DNA of 49,658 nt from a virus. Each line of letters begins with the position of its first letter. The first letter of the stretch is position 1. Shown piece after piece: positions 1 through 7,168 of this stretch. The notes beneath the pieces are model-generated. The model worked only from the letters and a program-made list of their open reading frames with translations. It was not told the origin of the DNA and did no database searches. The translations under genes and the position numbers were made by a program. The stretch covers positions 1 through 49,658 of IMG/VR virus record IMGVR_UViG_3300008450_000058; one strand, 5' to 3'.

Positions 1-301
1 GTTCAGTATACCCTTCATCATCAGGCTCAAGAAGAGTTTCTTCTTTGTAAAAGTTTTGCTCAGCCGCAACTCTTTCTATCTCAGCAATAATAAGAGTAAG
101 AGTGTAGAAGGAACGCTCATAAGCAGTCATGTCTTCATACTTGTTGTTCATGACATTCTTAAGGGCTTCTTCTCTTTTCTGAGCATCTTCAATTTGATTG
201 AATAGATAGTAGATGGTCCCTTTTAACATCATGTAGAAGCTCTTATTGACTTTTACATCAATGAGCACATCATCTTTGAGTTCTTTAACTTTAATTGCCA
301 T
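1..301 (-). CDS. Hypothetical protein, C-terminus cut by window edge
   Basis: The minus strand is open from an ATG at 301 to the left edge, giving about 100 residues that begin MAIKVKELKDDVLIDVKVNK. The visible part is mostly helical and charged (for example the stretch NQIEDAQKREEALKNV), with no signal peptide or membrane segment and no motif I recognise. It is transcribed away from the uracil-DNA glycosylase gene, in the same direction as the virion genes at the right end of the window. If the genome is circular or circularly permuted, as crAss-like genomes are, it may belong to the late block. A TATATTTG box sits four bases upstream of the ATG. The function is unknown; coding status is supported by the intact frame and the promoter-like box. 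Confidence 0.75.
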   Translation of the reverse strand, partial: MAIKVKELKDDVLIDVKVNKSFYMMLKGTIYYLFNQIEDAQKREEALKNVMNNKYEDMTAYERSFYTLTLIIAEIERVAAEQNFYKEETLLEPDDEGYTE

Positions 302-313
302 AACACAAATATA
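302..313 (-). promoter_or_regulatory. Putative Bacteroidota-type -7 box (TATATTTG)
   Basis: Reading the minus strand, TATATTTG (313 down to 306) matches the Bacteroidota -7 consensus TAnnTTTG. It lies four bases before the ATG at 301, so a transcript would be leaderless or nearly so. No clear -33 TTG is visible at the expected distance, so this is tentative. The same TATATTT core occurs upstream of two late minus-strand genes (near 22592 and 45577). Confidence 0.35.
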
Positions 314-319
314 GAAAAT

Positions 320-1033
320 ATGACAGAAAAACTAGACATTGAAGAAATAAAAGAGAAGATAATGGCTAAGCTACAACCATCAGGTTGGGCTAGAGTCCTG
401 AGAGGATTCATATACAGTAGAGACTTTGATAACATCATAGTAGAGTTGGCTAAACAAGCTAAAGACGGTAAGAGGTTTACTCCTACTATGAAGAATTGGT
501 TCCGGGCATTTGAAGAGTGTCCATATACTGATATCAAGGTAGTAATCATAGGTCAGGATCCATACCCTGGATTAGGACATGCGGATGGTATATCATTCAG
601 TCTAAGTCAGACAGATGATATGCAACCAAGTTTAAAGTACCTGTTAAATGCTGTCAATAGAACCGTATATGACAATGAACAGATTTCCACAGATAAGGAC
701 CTTACAAGGTGGGCTAATCAAGGTGTTCTGATGTTTAATACAGCTTTGACAACTAATGTAGGTAAGATAGGTCAGCACTATCTAATTTGGAAGCCCTTTG
801 CTGCATATCTATTTGATTGGCTTACTTGGCACTGTCCAGGGCTAATCTATGTCTATCTAGGCAAGAAAGCAGAAGAGTGGGCTGATTGTGTTAATGATAA
901 CAATTACAAGTTCTTTATTAGTCATCCAGCTGCCGCAAGTTATACCGGCTTAAAAGAATGGGACTGCAAGAATGTGTTTAATGAAATCAAAGACATACTC
1001 AAGAAGAATAACAACTTTGATATTGAATGGTGA
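320..1033 (+). CDS. ung: Uracil-DNA glycosylase, family 1
   Basis: This 237-residue protein would remove uracil from DNA by cleaving the N-glycosidic bond. The family 1 signature is plain: GQDPYPG at residues 78-84, whose Asp80 matches the catalytic aspartate (E. coli D64), the segment WANQGVLMFNTALT near the middle, and SHPAAAS at 201-207, whose His202 matches E. coli H187. The third motif is usually HPSPLS; here it reads HPAAAS, a modest deviation in the minor-groove loop. Length is normal for the family. UDG is a common member of crAss-like replication blocks, where it probably protects the phage genome or assists replication (inference). Its TGA stop overlaps the next start as TGATG. The gene opens the plus-strand block, 18 bp from a divergent gene. 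Confidence 0.95.
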   Translation: MTEKLDIEEIKEKIMAKLQPSGWARVLRGFIYSRDFDNIIVELAKQAKDGKRFTPTMKNWFRAFEECPYTDIKVVIIGQDPYPGLGHADGISFSLSQTDDMQPSLKYLLNAVNRTVYDNEQISTDKDLTRWANQGVLMFNTALTTNVGKIGQHYLIWKPFAAYLFDWLTWHCPGLIYVYLGKKAEEWADCVNDNNYKFFISHPAAASYTGLKEWDCKNVFNEIKDILKKNNNFDIEW

Positions 1034-1623
1034 TGGAAGAAATATTCAACAGACTAATCAAAGCAGACCTTACACCAAACCAATTCTATTTGTTGTGGTG
1101 TAAAAAAGAAAACATGGTTCCCGTAATCAGTATGAGCTTAGCTCTGGAAAAGATGAGACTTATTTCTGATGAGTGGTTAACAGGAGCCGGAGAATTGACA
1201 CCTAAATCAGTTGCCTTTATACAAGACATAGAAGGATTCTTCAAGACAAGTAAAAAGAAGTCAGCAAAGGCCGTTATGGGTGATCATTTTATGGCAAATA
1301 TTGAGGCTTATTTGGAACTTTTTCCTAAATTTAAGCTTCCCAGCGGTAAATATGCAAGATCAGATAAGAAGAACCTTGAAGGTAATTTCAAGTGGTTCTT
1401 TGAGAATCATACTTACTCATGGGAAACAGTATTAGATGCCACAAAATTGTATCTAGATCAGTATGAAAGACAAGGTTACAAGTACATGAGAACTTCTCAG
1501 TACTTTATCCGCAAACAGAATGCTGATAAGACATATGATTCAGAGTTAGCAAATTATTGTGATATGATTACCAATGGAGAAACAGGAATTGATGACAAAC
1601 ATTTTAGTGAAAAAGTATTTTGA
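1033..1623 (+). CDS. Hypothetical protein of the replication block
   Basis: I do not recognise this protein (196 residues from the ATG at 1033). It is soluble and alpha/beta in appearance, with a Lys-rich stretch in the middle (FKTSKKKSAKAVMGDHF) and an aromatic C-terminal half (NHTYSWETVLDATKLYLDQYERQGYK as separate helices). The ATG at 1033 overlaps the UDG stop as TGATG; an in-frame ATG at 1027 would add two residues. Its place between UDG and the DnaB-like helicase makes a helicase loader or replication-organiser role plausible, but that is inference from position only. It overlaps the start of the next small gene by four bases. Confidence 0.8.
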   Translation: MEEIFNRLIKADLTPNQFYLLWCKKENMVPVISMSLALEKMRLISDEWLTGAGELTPKSVAFIQDIEGFFKTSKKKSAKAVMGDHFMANIEAYLELFPKFKLPSGKYARSDKKNLEGNFKWFFENHTYSWETVLDATKLYLDQYERQGYKYMRTSQYFIRKQNADKTYDSELANYCDMITNGETGIDDKHFSEKVF

Positions 1624-1799
1624 TAAACTACAAATTAAAGATCCTCGTTATAGCATTAATGGGGACTCTCATTGGGTACAAAGTAGTTGATCTATTTATA
1701 ATCTCAGTGACCTTTTGGCAATACTTCAGTATTGAAGTTGTAGTAACACTACTTCATATGCTGTATGAACATGTCAAGCAGAAGGAAATAAACAGGTAA
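1620..1799 (+). CDS. Small putative membrane protein (59 residues)
   Basis: A short frame fills the otherwise empty stretch between two genes. From a TTG at 1620 that overlaps the previous TGA (TTGA) to a TAA at 1797 it encodes 59 residues. It has one strongly hydrophobic segment (LKILVIALMGTLIGY, then DLFIISVTFW) and a second (IEVVVTLLHML), ending in a charged tail (EHVKQKEINR). It thus looks like one or two transmembrane helices. An internal ATG at 1659 would give 46 residues and remove part of the first helix. The tight fit (next ATG two bases after the stop) supports a real gene; the unusual start codon weakens it. Function is unknown. A membrane anchor for replication or a host-interaction peptide are both guesses. 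Confidence 0.5.
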   Translation: MINYKLKILVIALMGTLIGYKVVDLFIISVTFWQYFSIEVVVTLLHMLYEHVKQKEINR

Positions 1800-1801
1800 A
1801 T

Positions 1802-2812
1802 ATGGATAACAAAGAAAAGGCTGGTCCAAAGAAAAAGTGGAACAGTCAACGTGAAGGTTTTCAGGAATCTCTGAGATATCTACAGGGTAGAATGAAGGGT
1901 GAGATTAAGAGTCTCAGAACACCATGGGCAAAGTTTAATAATGCAACTACAGATGGATTAGAGTGGAATACCTTCACTGTGATTGCCGGTAGACCTGCTA
2001 GTGGTAAGACTCTTATTGCAGAGCAAATTGTAAGAGAGTCCTTTCCTCTTAACCCCGGTGAGAACTTTAGAGTCCTGCAATTCCAATTTGAGATGCTAGC
2101 AAGAACTTCTGCAATACGTGAGTATTCCAGTGTGATTGGTAGGTCTTACAAGTACTTATGTAGTGCTGATGGAAAACTTTCAAGTGATGATTTACAAAAA
2201 TGTTATGATTACGCAAAAGCCAAAATAAAATATCCCATAGACGTAGTAGAGAAGCCTTGTACCGTTGAAGAGTTCAAGCAAATAGTAGGGGAATACATGT
2301 TGGACCATGCGCATTATGATTCTGAGAATAATCTGATTTTTACAAAAGCACTGATTACTATAGATCACTCTGTACTATTTAAGAACGGACCTACAGAAAA
2401 GTCTAAGCAGGACATGCTAGCAAACCTAGGTGAAGCAATTACATCTCTTAAAAGACAGTGGCCGGTAGCATTTATACTCTTGAGTCAGCTCAATAGAAAT
2501 ATTGACAACCCAGAGAGAAGTGAAGAAGGTAAGTATGGTAATTATGTGTTAGAGTCTGATATATTTGGCTCAGATGCTATTCTTCAGCATGCTGATACTG
2601 TAATTGGTATCAATAGACCTGCTAAACAAAAGATTAGATTCTATGGGCCGGATAGGTATATGATTGAAGATGACAAAGTCTTAGTACTACACTTTCTTAA
2701 ATCAAGAAATGGTGAAACCGGACTATGTTTCTTTAAGGCTGAATTTGAAAAGATGAGTATTGCAGAGATGATTACACCTCCTATACAGGAGAAAAGATTA
2801 ACAACAAAATAG
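1802..2812 (+). CDS. dnaB: DnaB-family replicative helicase (ATPase domain)
   Basis: This 336-residue protein is the RecA-fold ATPase half of a DnaB-type hexameric helicase. Walker A is AGRPASGKT at residues 62-70, the Walker B aspartate is D188 in LITIDH, and the DnaB motif SQLNR lies at 228-232, followed by SDAILQHADTVIGINR, the usual arginine-finger region. The expected N-terminal helical domain of cellular DnaB (about 150 residues) is absent: only about 55 residues precede the ATPase core. That is common in phage versions and may mean a separate protein performs primase contact or loading. It ends in TAG, which shows TAG is a normal stop here. Neighbours are recombination and priming genes, fitting a replisome operon. 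Confidence 0.9.
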   Translation: MDNKEKAGPKKKWNSQREGFQESLRYLQGRMKGEIKSLRTPWAKFNNATTDGLEWNTFTVIAGRPASGKTLIAEQIVRESFPLNPGENFRVLQFQFEMLARTSAIREYSSVIGRSYKYLCSADGKLSSDDLQKCYDYAKAKIKYPIDVVEKPCTVEEFKQIVGEYMLDHAHYDSENNLIFTKALITIDHSVLFKNGPTEKSKQDMLANLGEAITSLKRQWPVAFILLSQLNRNIDNPERSEEGKYGNYVLESDIFGSDAILQHADTVIGINRPAKQKIRFYGPDRYMIEDDKVLVLHFLKSRNGETGLCFFKAEFEKMSIAEMITPPIQEKRLTTK

Positions 2813-2818
2813 TACATT

Positions 2819-3349
2819 ATGAGTTTAACAACAAAACCTACAATCAACAGGCAAGAAAAGACTGAAGAACTGTATGTGTTTCATGATTGGAAATTCAAGT
2901 TACTAGGTGAAGACAACCCAGTATTTATCCCCAAGTGTGCTTATGTGCCTAAAGGCATGGGAGAGCAACACATTGGATTCTTTCTTAGTGAAGTTAAGAA
3001 AGGTAAGGATATCTATACTGAGTTCACAAGTATTGACCTAGATCCTGAAGATCCTACCAGAACTCTTTACAAGTGGAGATTTAATCCTCACTATGAAGAA
3101 GAGTATGAGAAGACTGAACCCGCAGCCAATGGTCACTTCAGATATCTTGTCCCTGTTTCAGAACTGATTAAAATTGATGTTCAACAACCAGTTGAAGAGC
3201 CAGTTGGTCAATTCCCAGACTTTGATGAGATTATGGACCCGGACATGGATGCACCATTGGATCAAGTCACAATTAGAGACCTTGCAGCAATCATGCTAAA
3301 GAAACCTGTGAGCAACAAGAAGTGGTTAAATGACATCATTAATTCTTAA
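2819..3349 (+). CDS. Hypothetical protein with acidic linker
   Basis: This is an unrecognised 176-residue protein. The N-terminal two thirds look like a beta-rich fold (YVFHDWKFKLLG, FIPKCAYVPKG, TLYKWRFNPHY). A Pro/Glu/Asp-rich linker follows (about 120-148, with FDEIMDPDMDAPLDQ), and a short helical tail ends in VSNKKWLNDIINS. The tail resembles a peptide docking element, which is a guess. It sits six bases after the helicase stop and three before the Sak4-like gene, so it is almost certainly co-transcribed with replication genes. No catalytic motif is visible. Confidence 0.8.
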   Translation: MSLTTKPTINRQEKTEELYVFHDWKFKLLGEDNPVFIPKCAYVPKGMGEQHIGFFLSEVKKGKDIYTEFTSIDLDPEDPTRTLYKWRFNPHYEEEYEKTEPAANGHFRYLVPVSELIKIDVQQPVEEPVGQFPDFDEIMDPDMDAPLDQVTIRDLAAIMLKKPVSNKKWLNDIINS

Positions 3350-3352
3350 GTT

Positions 3353-4078
3353 ATGGGAATAATATTGCCAACTGCAAAAGTTAAAGGGGAGAGAGTAAAC
3401 CCCAAGAGAATAGTTATCTATTCTAAACCAAAGACCGGTAAAACCACAGCGTATGCTGGTCTTGAGAATAATCTCATTCTTGATTTGGAAAACGGAACTG
3501 ATTATGTTGAAGCTATGAAAGTCAAGATCAGTAATTTACAAGAGCTCTTAGATGCCGGTAAGGCTATCAAGGAGGCAGGAAAACCGTATGATTATGTTAC
3601 CATAGATACTGTAACTGCATTAGAGGAAATGATTATGCCATTGGCTATCAAACTCTATAAGCAGACGCCTATGGGTAAGAACTTTGACGGAGATACTGTA
3701 ATCAATTTGCCAAATGGTGCAGGATATTTATATATTCGCCAGGCATTTTTCCAAGTCTTGGACTTTATTGATGGCTTAGCACCAACAATTATCTTGTCAG
3801 GTCACATCAAAGACAAACAAGTGGATGATAAAGGTGAGTTAGTTATGTCTGCCAATATTGATTTGACAGGTAAGATTAAGTCCCTGATTTGTGCACAGGC
3901 GGATGCTATTGGTTACATGTATAGAAAAGGTAATAAGACCATTCTATCATTCAAGACCAATGATGAAGTGACTTGCGGTGCAAGACCAGAACATCTCAGA
4001 AATGAAGAGATAGTAATTACAGAAATGATTGACAATGTCTTGCATACAACGTGGGACAAAGTATTTTTACACAAATAA
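3353..4078 (+). CDS. Sak4/RecA-like phage ATPase (AAA_24 type)
   Basis: This 241-residue P-loop protein belongs to the phage nucleotide-binding family (AAA_24) that includes Sak4-type recombinases. Walker A is SKPKTGKTT at residues 24-32 and the Walker B aspartate is D85 in YVTIDT. Later come SGHIKDK and a short C-terminal core with no extra domains, giving the minimal RecA-core length expected of Sak4. In this family the protein promotes single-strand annealing together with a phage SSB. The next gene encodes an SSB-like protein, which strengthens the reading. A role in recombination-dependent replication is inferred from that pairing and from the exonuclease at 11172. Confidence 0.8.
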   Translation: MGIILPTAKVKGERVNPKRIVIYSKPKTGKTTAYAGLENNLILDLENGTDYVEAMKVKISNLQELLDAGKAIKEAGKPYDYVTIDTVTALEEMIMPLAIKLYKQTPMGKNFDGDTVINLPNGAGYLYIRQAFFQVLDFIDGLAPTIILSGHIKDKQVDDKGELVMSANIDLTGKIKSLICAQADAIGYMYRKGNKTILSFKTNDEVTCGARPEHLRNEEIVITEMIDNVLHTTWDKVFLHK

Positions 4079-4089
4079 AACAAAGAAAG

Positions 4090-4770
4090 ATGGCATTAAG
4101 CACAACAGACTTAGGCAAAGAAGGTGGTAATGGACTACCTAAAACATTTGCACCGGGAAACCACACACTAAAGATTAACAGCGTGTATTTGGAAGAATTC
4201 AAATTTATTGATGGTGCAGTGCACTTCATGATGAACATGGAGACTGAGCCTATTGATGGGTTTGAAGGATTTATGATTGACAAAGATGATGAGAGCAAGG
4301 GTCACTATGCAGGTCAGATTGGTAGAGTTAAGGCTAGTCAATACGCATTTGCTGATGGTGAGACTAAGTCAGGTATCAAGATTCAGAGAGATAGATCTAT
4401 CATGATCTTCTTGCAGAACTTGTGCAAGACTATGGGAATCAATGATTGGTTCTTGGCTCAAGATAACAAGCATGACACAATTGAGGAGTTGGTGAATGCA
4501 TTTGCTAAAGATGCTCCTTTCAAAGATAAATATCTTGAATTCTGTATTGCTGGTAAAGAGTATGAAGGTAAAACTGGTTACACTAATTACGATATGTGGT
4601 TACCAAAAGGTTCTAAAGATGGATATGCTTATGCAGCTAAGGGTGCTAAAGTAATGCCTTACAATGAGGCAGACCACCTTAAGAAACTAGAAGTAAAACC
4701 TGTAAAGGATTTCGGTGATGATGATTTGGATATTCCAACAAGATCATCTTCTGACTTCAGTCTTGACTAA
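4090..4770 (+). CDS. Single-stranded DNA-binding protein candidate
   Basis: I place the start at the ATG at 4090 (MALSTTDLGK), since the earlier in-frame ATG at 4051 lies inside the Sak4-like gene. The 226-residue product begins with a beta-rich region (TLKINSVYLEEFKF, VHFMMNMETEP) compatible with an OB fold. It ends in a disordered acidic tail, FGDDDLDIPTRSSSDFSLD, the kind of tail through which SSBs recruit partners. I cannot prove the OB fold by eye. Position directly after a Sak4-like ATPase matches known phage sak4-ssb pairs. The gene ends just before a strong terminator hairpin, so it closes the first transcription segment. Confidence 0.65.
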   Translation: MALSTTDLGKEGGNGLPKTFAPGNHTLKINSVYLEEFKFIDGAVHFMMNMETEPIDGFEGFMIDKDDESKGHYAGQIGRVKASQYAFADGETKSGIKIQRDRSIMIFLQNLCKTMGINDWFLAQDNKHDTIEELVNAFAKDAPFKDKYLEFCIAGKEYEGKTGYTNYDMWLPKGSKDGYAYAAKGAKVMPYNEADHLKKLEVKPVKDFGDDDLDIPTRSSSDFSLD

Positions 4771-4788
4771 GCATAACAGCTTATAGTT

Positions 4789-4818
4789 AAGGGGGAGTCA
4801 TACGGTTCCCCCTTTTCT
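4789..4818 (+). terminator. Rho-independent terminator
   Basis: An 8-bp stem, AAGGGGGA (4789-4796) with TCCCCCTT (4807-4814), encloses a 10-base loop and is followed by TTCT. It lies 19 bases after the SSB-like stop codon and ends the first early segment. Confidence 0.8.
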
Positions 4819-4820
4819 AT

Positions 4821-4828
4821 TAAATTTA
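4821..4828 (+). promoter_or_regulatory. Possible -7 box (TAAATTTA) before primase
   Basis: TAAATTTA fits TAnnTTTR and lies six bases before the primase ATG, directly after the terminator. If it is a promoter, its -33 region would fall inside the terminator hairpin and the transcript would be almost leaderless. AT-rich translation-initiation sequence is the main alternative. Confidence 0.28.
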
Positions 4829-4834
4829 CACGTT

Positions 4835-5833
4835 ATGATATCTACAAAAACAATTATTGGGGGCATAGAAGACGTGCCAAGAGAATGGATATTTGAGTAT
4901 TATTTAAATCTCAAAGAAAGACTCACCGGTCAGGATGTAAAGATCCTATCTGCATTCAACTCAAGTGATAAGGTACCGTCAATGTTTATTTACTTTGACA
5001 CAGTCAATGCACAGTACAAGTTCAAGGATTTTTCTTCAGGTCATCAGGGTGATGCAATTCATTTGGTAACCTGCTTGTTTAATCTTGGGACATTTGCCAA
5101 CACGGTGAATAGAATTGTCACAGATTATGCTGCCTATGTCAAGGATAATAACATCTCTGTAACTGTAGAGCATCAGTTTCATGACAAGTACAAAGTCACT
5201 GACTATGAAATCAGACACTGGACTAACCTTGATGAGGCTTATTGGATGAGTTACAAGATAGGTTCTAAGTTATTAGAGCACTATAATGTATCTCCGCTAG
5301 AGTTCTTTACTATGGAGAAGACAGAACTAGATGGTAGTATCAAGTCTGTTAAATTCAATAGAAAGTATGTTTATGGTTATTTCAGGAATGATGGCTCTTT
5401 GTACAAGATCTATATGCCCAAGAATCCAGAGAAGAAGTTTATCAAGGTTGAGAATTACACACAGGGTTCTGATCAGTTAACATCTAGTAGTTGTGATGCT
5501 TTGATTATTACCTCATCTCTCAAAGACTTAATGGCATTCAGAAAACTTGGACTAGTAGGCTATCAGTCAATTGCTCCGGACAGTGAGAACAGTATGATTA
5601 CTAAAACTGGTATGCATATATTGAAGCAAAGGTTTAAGAAAGTAATTGTCTTGTTTGACAATGATGAACCGGGTATTGCAGCTGCCAAGAAGTATCAGGA
5701 AAACTATGGTGTTAGCTATGTAGTGCTTGATATGGAGAAGGATTTATCTGATTCAGTTAAGGCTCATGGTCTTATTAAAGTCAAAGAAAAATTATTATCT
5801 TTATTAAATGAGTTGGATATACAAAAACGTTGA
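4835..5833 (+). CDS. DnaG-like primase with TOPRIM domain
   Basis: This 332-residue protein looks like a DnaG-type primase. The N-terminal segment (37-80: FNSSDKVPSMFIYF, then YKFKDFSSGHQGDAIHLV) lines up with the CHC2 zinc-ribbon region of DnaG (CPFH..KTPSF, then FSCG.GGDAI), but the zinc-binding cysteines are absent. The C-terminal half is a TOPRIM domain: LIITSSLKDLMAF (223-235) replaces the usual EG..D start, with serine where the metal-binding glutamate normally stands, and LFDNDEPG (273-280) supplies the DxD pair D275/D277. It would make RNA primers for the phage polymerase together with the DnaB-like helicase (inferred from family and context). The altered glutamate may be a lineage feature rather than inactivation. 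Its last 26 bases overlap the GIY-YIG gene. Confidence 0.8.
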   Translation: MISTKTIIGGIEDVPREWIFEYYLNLKERLTGQDVKILSAFNSSDKVPSMFIYFDTVNAQYKFKDFSSGHQGDAIHLVTCLFNLGTFANTVNRIVTDYAAYVKDNNISVTVEHQFHDKYKVTDYEIRHWTNLDEAYWMSYKIGSKLLEHYNVSPLEFFTMEKTELDGSIKSVKFNRKYVYGYFRNDGSLYKIYMPKNPEKKFIKVENYTQGSDQLTSSSCDALIITSSLKDLMAFRKLGLVGYQSIAPDSENSMITKTGMHILKQRFKKVIVLFDNDEPGIAAAKKYQENYGVSYVVLDMEKDLSDSVKAHGLIKVKEKLLSLLNELDIQKR

Positions 5834-6233
5834 GTTCAAAGACTCAATGATTCCTGAAGGAGCTGTAGGCTTCATATACATGATGACTGCCATTATAGAT
5901 GGTAAGTGTGTAAGGTATATTGGTAAGAAGAACTTTTACTCCGTCACCAAAAAGAAGATGGGTAAAAAGGCTTTGGCAGCTTTAACAGACCAAAGAGTTA
6001 AGAAGTACACAAAGGAGACTAAACTGAATTACAAGCAATACTATAGCAGTAATAAGGTTTTACAAGAGGCTCACAAAAAGAATACGGTTATTCACCGTGA
6101 AATCTTAACTATTTGCCATTCAGCTACAGAGCTTACATATCAGGAAACAAAGTACTTATTCCAATATGAGGTACTTGAGAAAGAAGAATTCCTAAACGGG
6201 AATATCTTAGGTAGGTTTTACAAAACAAAGTAA
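5808..6233 (+). CDS. GIY-YIG family nuclease
   Basis: This 141-residue protein carries the core of a GIY-YIG nuclease: GFIY at 21-24, RYIGKK at 36-41 with the conserved arginine directly before YIG, and a candidate metal-binding glutamate E113 in YQETKYLFQYEV. It resembles the small stand-alone GIY-YIG proteins of T4-like phages (start ..PEGAVGF, later ..YYSSNKVL). There is no extra DNA-binding domain, so targeting is unclear. Roles could include branched-DNA processing or homing endonuclease activity. The operon position, with a 26-base overlap with the primase, favours a regular phage function over a selfish insertion. Confidence 0.85.
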   Translation: MSWIYKNVEFKDSMIPEGAVGFIYMMTAIIDGKCVRYIGKKNFYSVTKKKMGKKALAALTDQRVKKYTKETKLNYKQYYSSNKVLQEAHKKNTVIHREILTICHSATELTYQETKYLFQYEVLEKEEFLNGNILGRFYKTK

Positions 6234-6234
6234 T

Positions 6235-6405
6235 ATGCGTTCAAAAGAAAAGGCTGAAGAGATCTATAAGAACTCTCTAAAACTTCACGGCCCAGAAAAA
6301 GCAAAGACAGAAGCATTGAACTCTGCTCATGCTGCTAAAGCTCTTGCTCCTATGGTTCATTGGGACTATTGGGAAAGAGTAGTAAATCACATAATTTCAA
6401 GATAA
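6235..6405 (+). CDS. Small hypothetical protein (56 residues)
   Basis: A complete 56-residue frame lies between two neighbours: ATG at 6235, one base after the previous stop, and TAA at 6403-6405, two bases before the next ATG. The sequence starts MRSKEKAEEIYKNSLKLHG and continues with an Ala-rich helix (LNSAHAAKALAP) and a C-terminal part rich in aromatic residues (HWDYWERVVNHIISR). It is predicted to be all-helical and soluble. Tight packing makes it likely to be real. I know no function; such small helical proteins are common in phages of Bacteroidota. Confidence 0.7.
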   Translation: MRSKEKAEEIYKNSLKLHGPEKAKTEALNSAHAAKALAPMVHWDYWERVVNHIISR

Positions 6406-6407
6406 CT

Positions 6408-6827
6408 ATGACAGAATTAGAAATGACAGGCCTCTTAGTTAAGTTGGCCAATGAAGGCGTGACCGGACTTTTAGTAACTTATTCAGGTGGTGGAGATTCA
6501 GGTGCTATTGATGATATAGTATATACCACAGACAAATTAGATGAAGATGATGAGATTGCAATTGATCAGATTGATTCAATAGATACATATAGTCCAAATG
6601 CTAAGTATCTGCGTGCTTTAAGTTATAGTATGAATGATGATCTTAATGACTTTCTATCTCAGTATATTCTAGATGGTATTGAAGATTGGTGGAATAATGA
6701 TGGGGGTTATGGTAAAGTAAGTATACTTGTACCTTCTGGTAAGTATAAAATCAACAATAGCATTTACATTACTCATACTGAAGATTACACTCATGAAGGT
6801 GATTTGCTAAGTGAAACTAAAGAGTAA
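6408..6827 (+). CDS. DUF6878-like protein
   Basis: I take the ATG at 6408, two bases after the preceding stop; an in-frame ATG at 6360 lies inside the small upstream gene. The 139-residue acidic product contains VTYSGGGDSGAIDDI near residue 25 and IEDWWNNDGGYGKVSILV near residue 90. Both resemble the conserved blocks of DUF6878-type proteins (GDSGQI and GWENNDGAYG). The family has no established activity. Acidic residues in both blocks could bind metal, but that is speculation. The TAA stop overlaps the next ATG (TAATG), so translation is probably coupled. Confidence 0.65.
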   Translation: MTELEMTGLLVKLANEGVTGLLVTYSGGGDSGAIDDIVYTTDKLDEDDEIAIDQIDSIDTYSPNAKYLRALSYSMNDDLNDFLSQYILDGIEDWWNNDGGYGKVSILVPSGKYKINNSIYITHTEDYTHEGDLLSETKE

Positions 6828-7168
6828 TGGCACATCCTTGTGAGCATGCTAAATCATCAGCTAGAAAGTTTGGTGGTTTGCCGGAGGATTATCAAAAGAT
6901 TCATGAATGGTTTGATGAGACTAAGAGTTGGATTGCGCATTCTAAACACAGAATGTTCAGACACCACAGTGAAGGTATCTTTGAATGTGAAAGAATCTTT
7001 GGTCCATACATTATTAACTCTAATGGAAAGAAAGTATATACAAGGTATATAGGTGAACAGCATGTCAAAGAAGACTGCAACGGCTATATTCCTACGGCAA
7101 AAGAGTGGGTTGACAACATTAATAAGCCCACAGAATGGATGATTAAAACGTTAAAAATTGAAGACTGA
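6827..7168 (+). CDS. DUF6915-like His-rich protein
   Basis: This 113-residue protein begins MAHPCEHAKSSARKFGG and contains EDYQKIHEWFDETK followed by HRMFRHHSEGIFECERIFG. The spacing of HPxxHAxxSxxxFGG, IHxWFD and RHHxEGIFxxExxFG matches what I recall as the DUF6915 family. The His, Asp and Glu pattern suggests a metal site, but the biochemical role is unknown. It starts on the stop of the DUF6878-like gene and ends on the start of the next (TGATG), so it belongs to a tightly coupled cluster. The family assignment is from memory. Confidence 0.7.
   Translation: MAHPCEHAKSSARKFGGLPEDYQKIHEWFDETKSWIAHSKHRMFRHHSEGIFECERIFGPYIINSNGKKVYTRYIGEQHVKEDCNGYIPTAKEWVDNINKPTEWMIKTLKIED

Noticed and set aside
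253-549. Minus-strand frame overlapping the divergent junction and UDG
   Set aside because: It conflicts with the clear UDG gene and with the partial minus gene starting at 301.
4051-4089. Upstream ATG at 4051 for the SSB-like gene
   Set aside because: It lies inside the end of the Sak4-like gene; the ATG at 4090 follows its stop and gives a cleaner N-terminus.
6840-7052. Frame of 70 residues inside the DUF6915-like gene
   Set aside because: Different frame on the same strand; the longer frame has family-like motifs and coupled start and stop.
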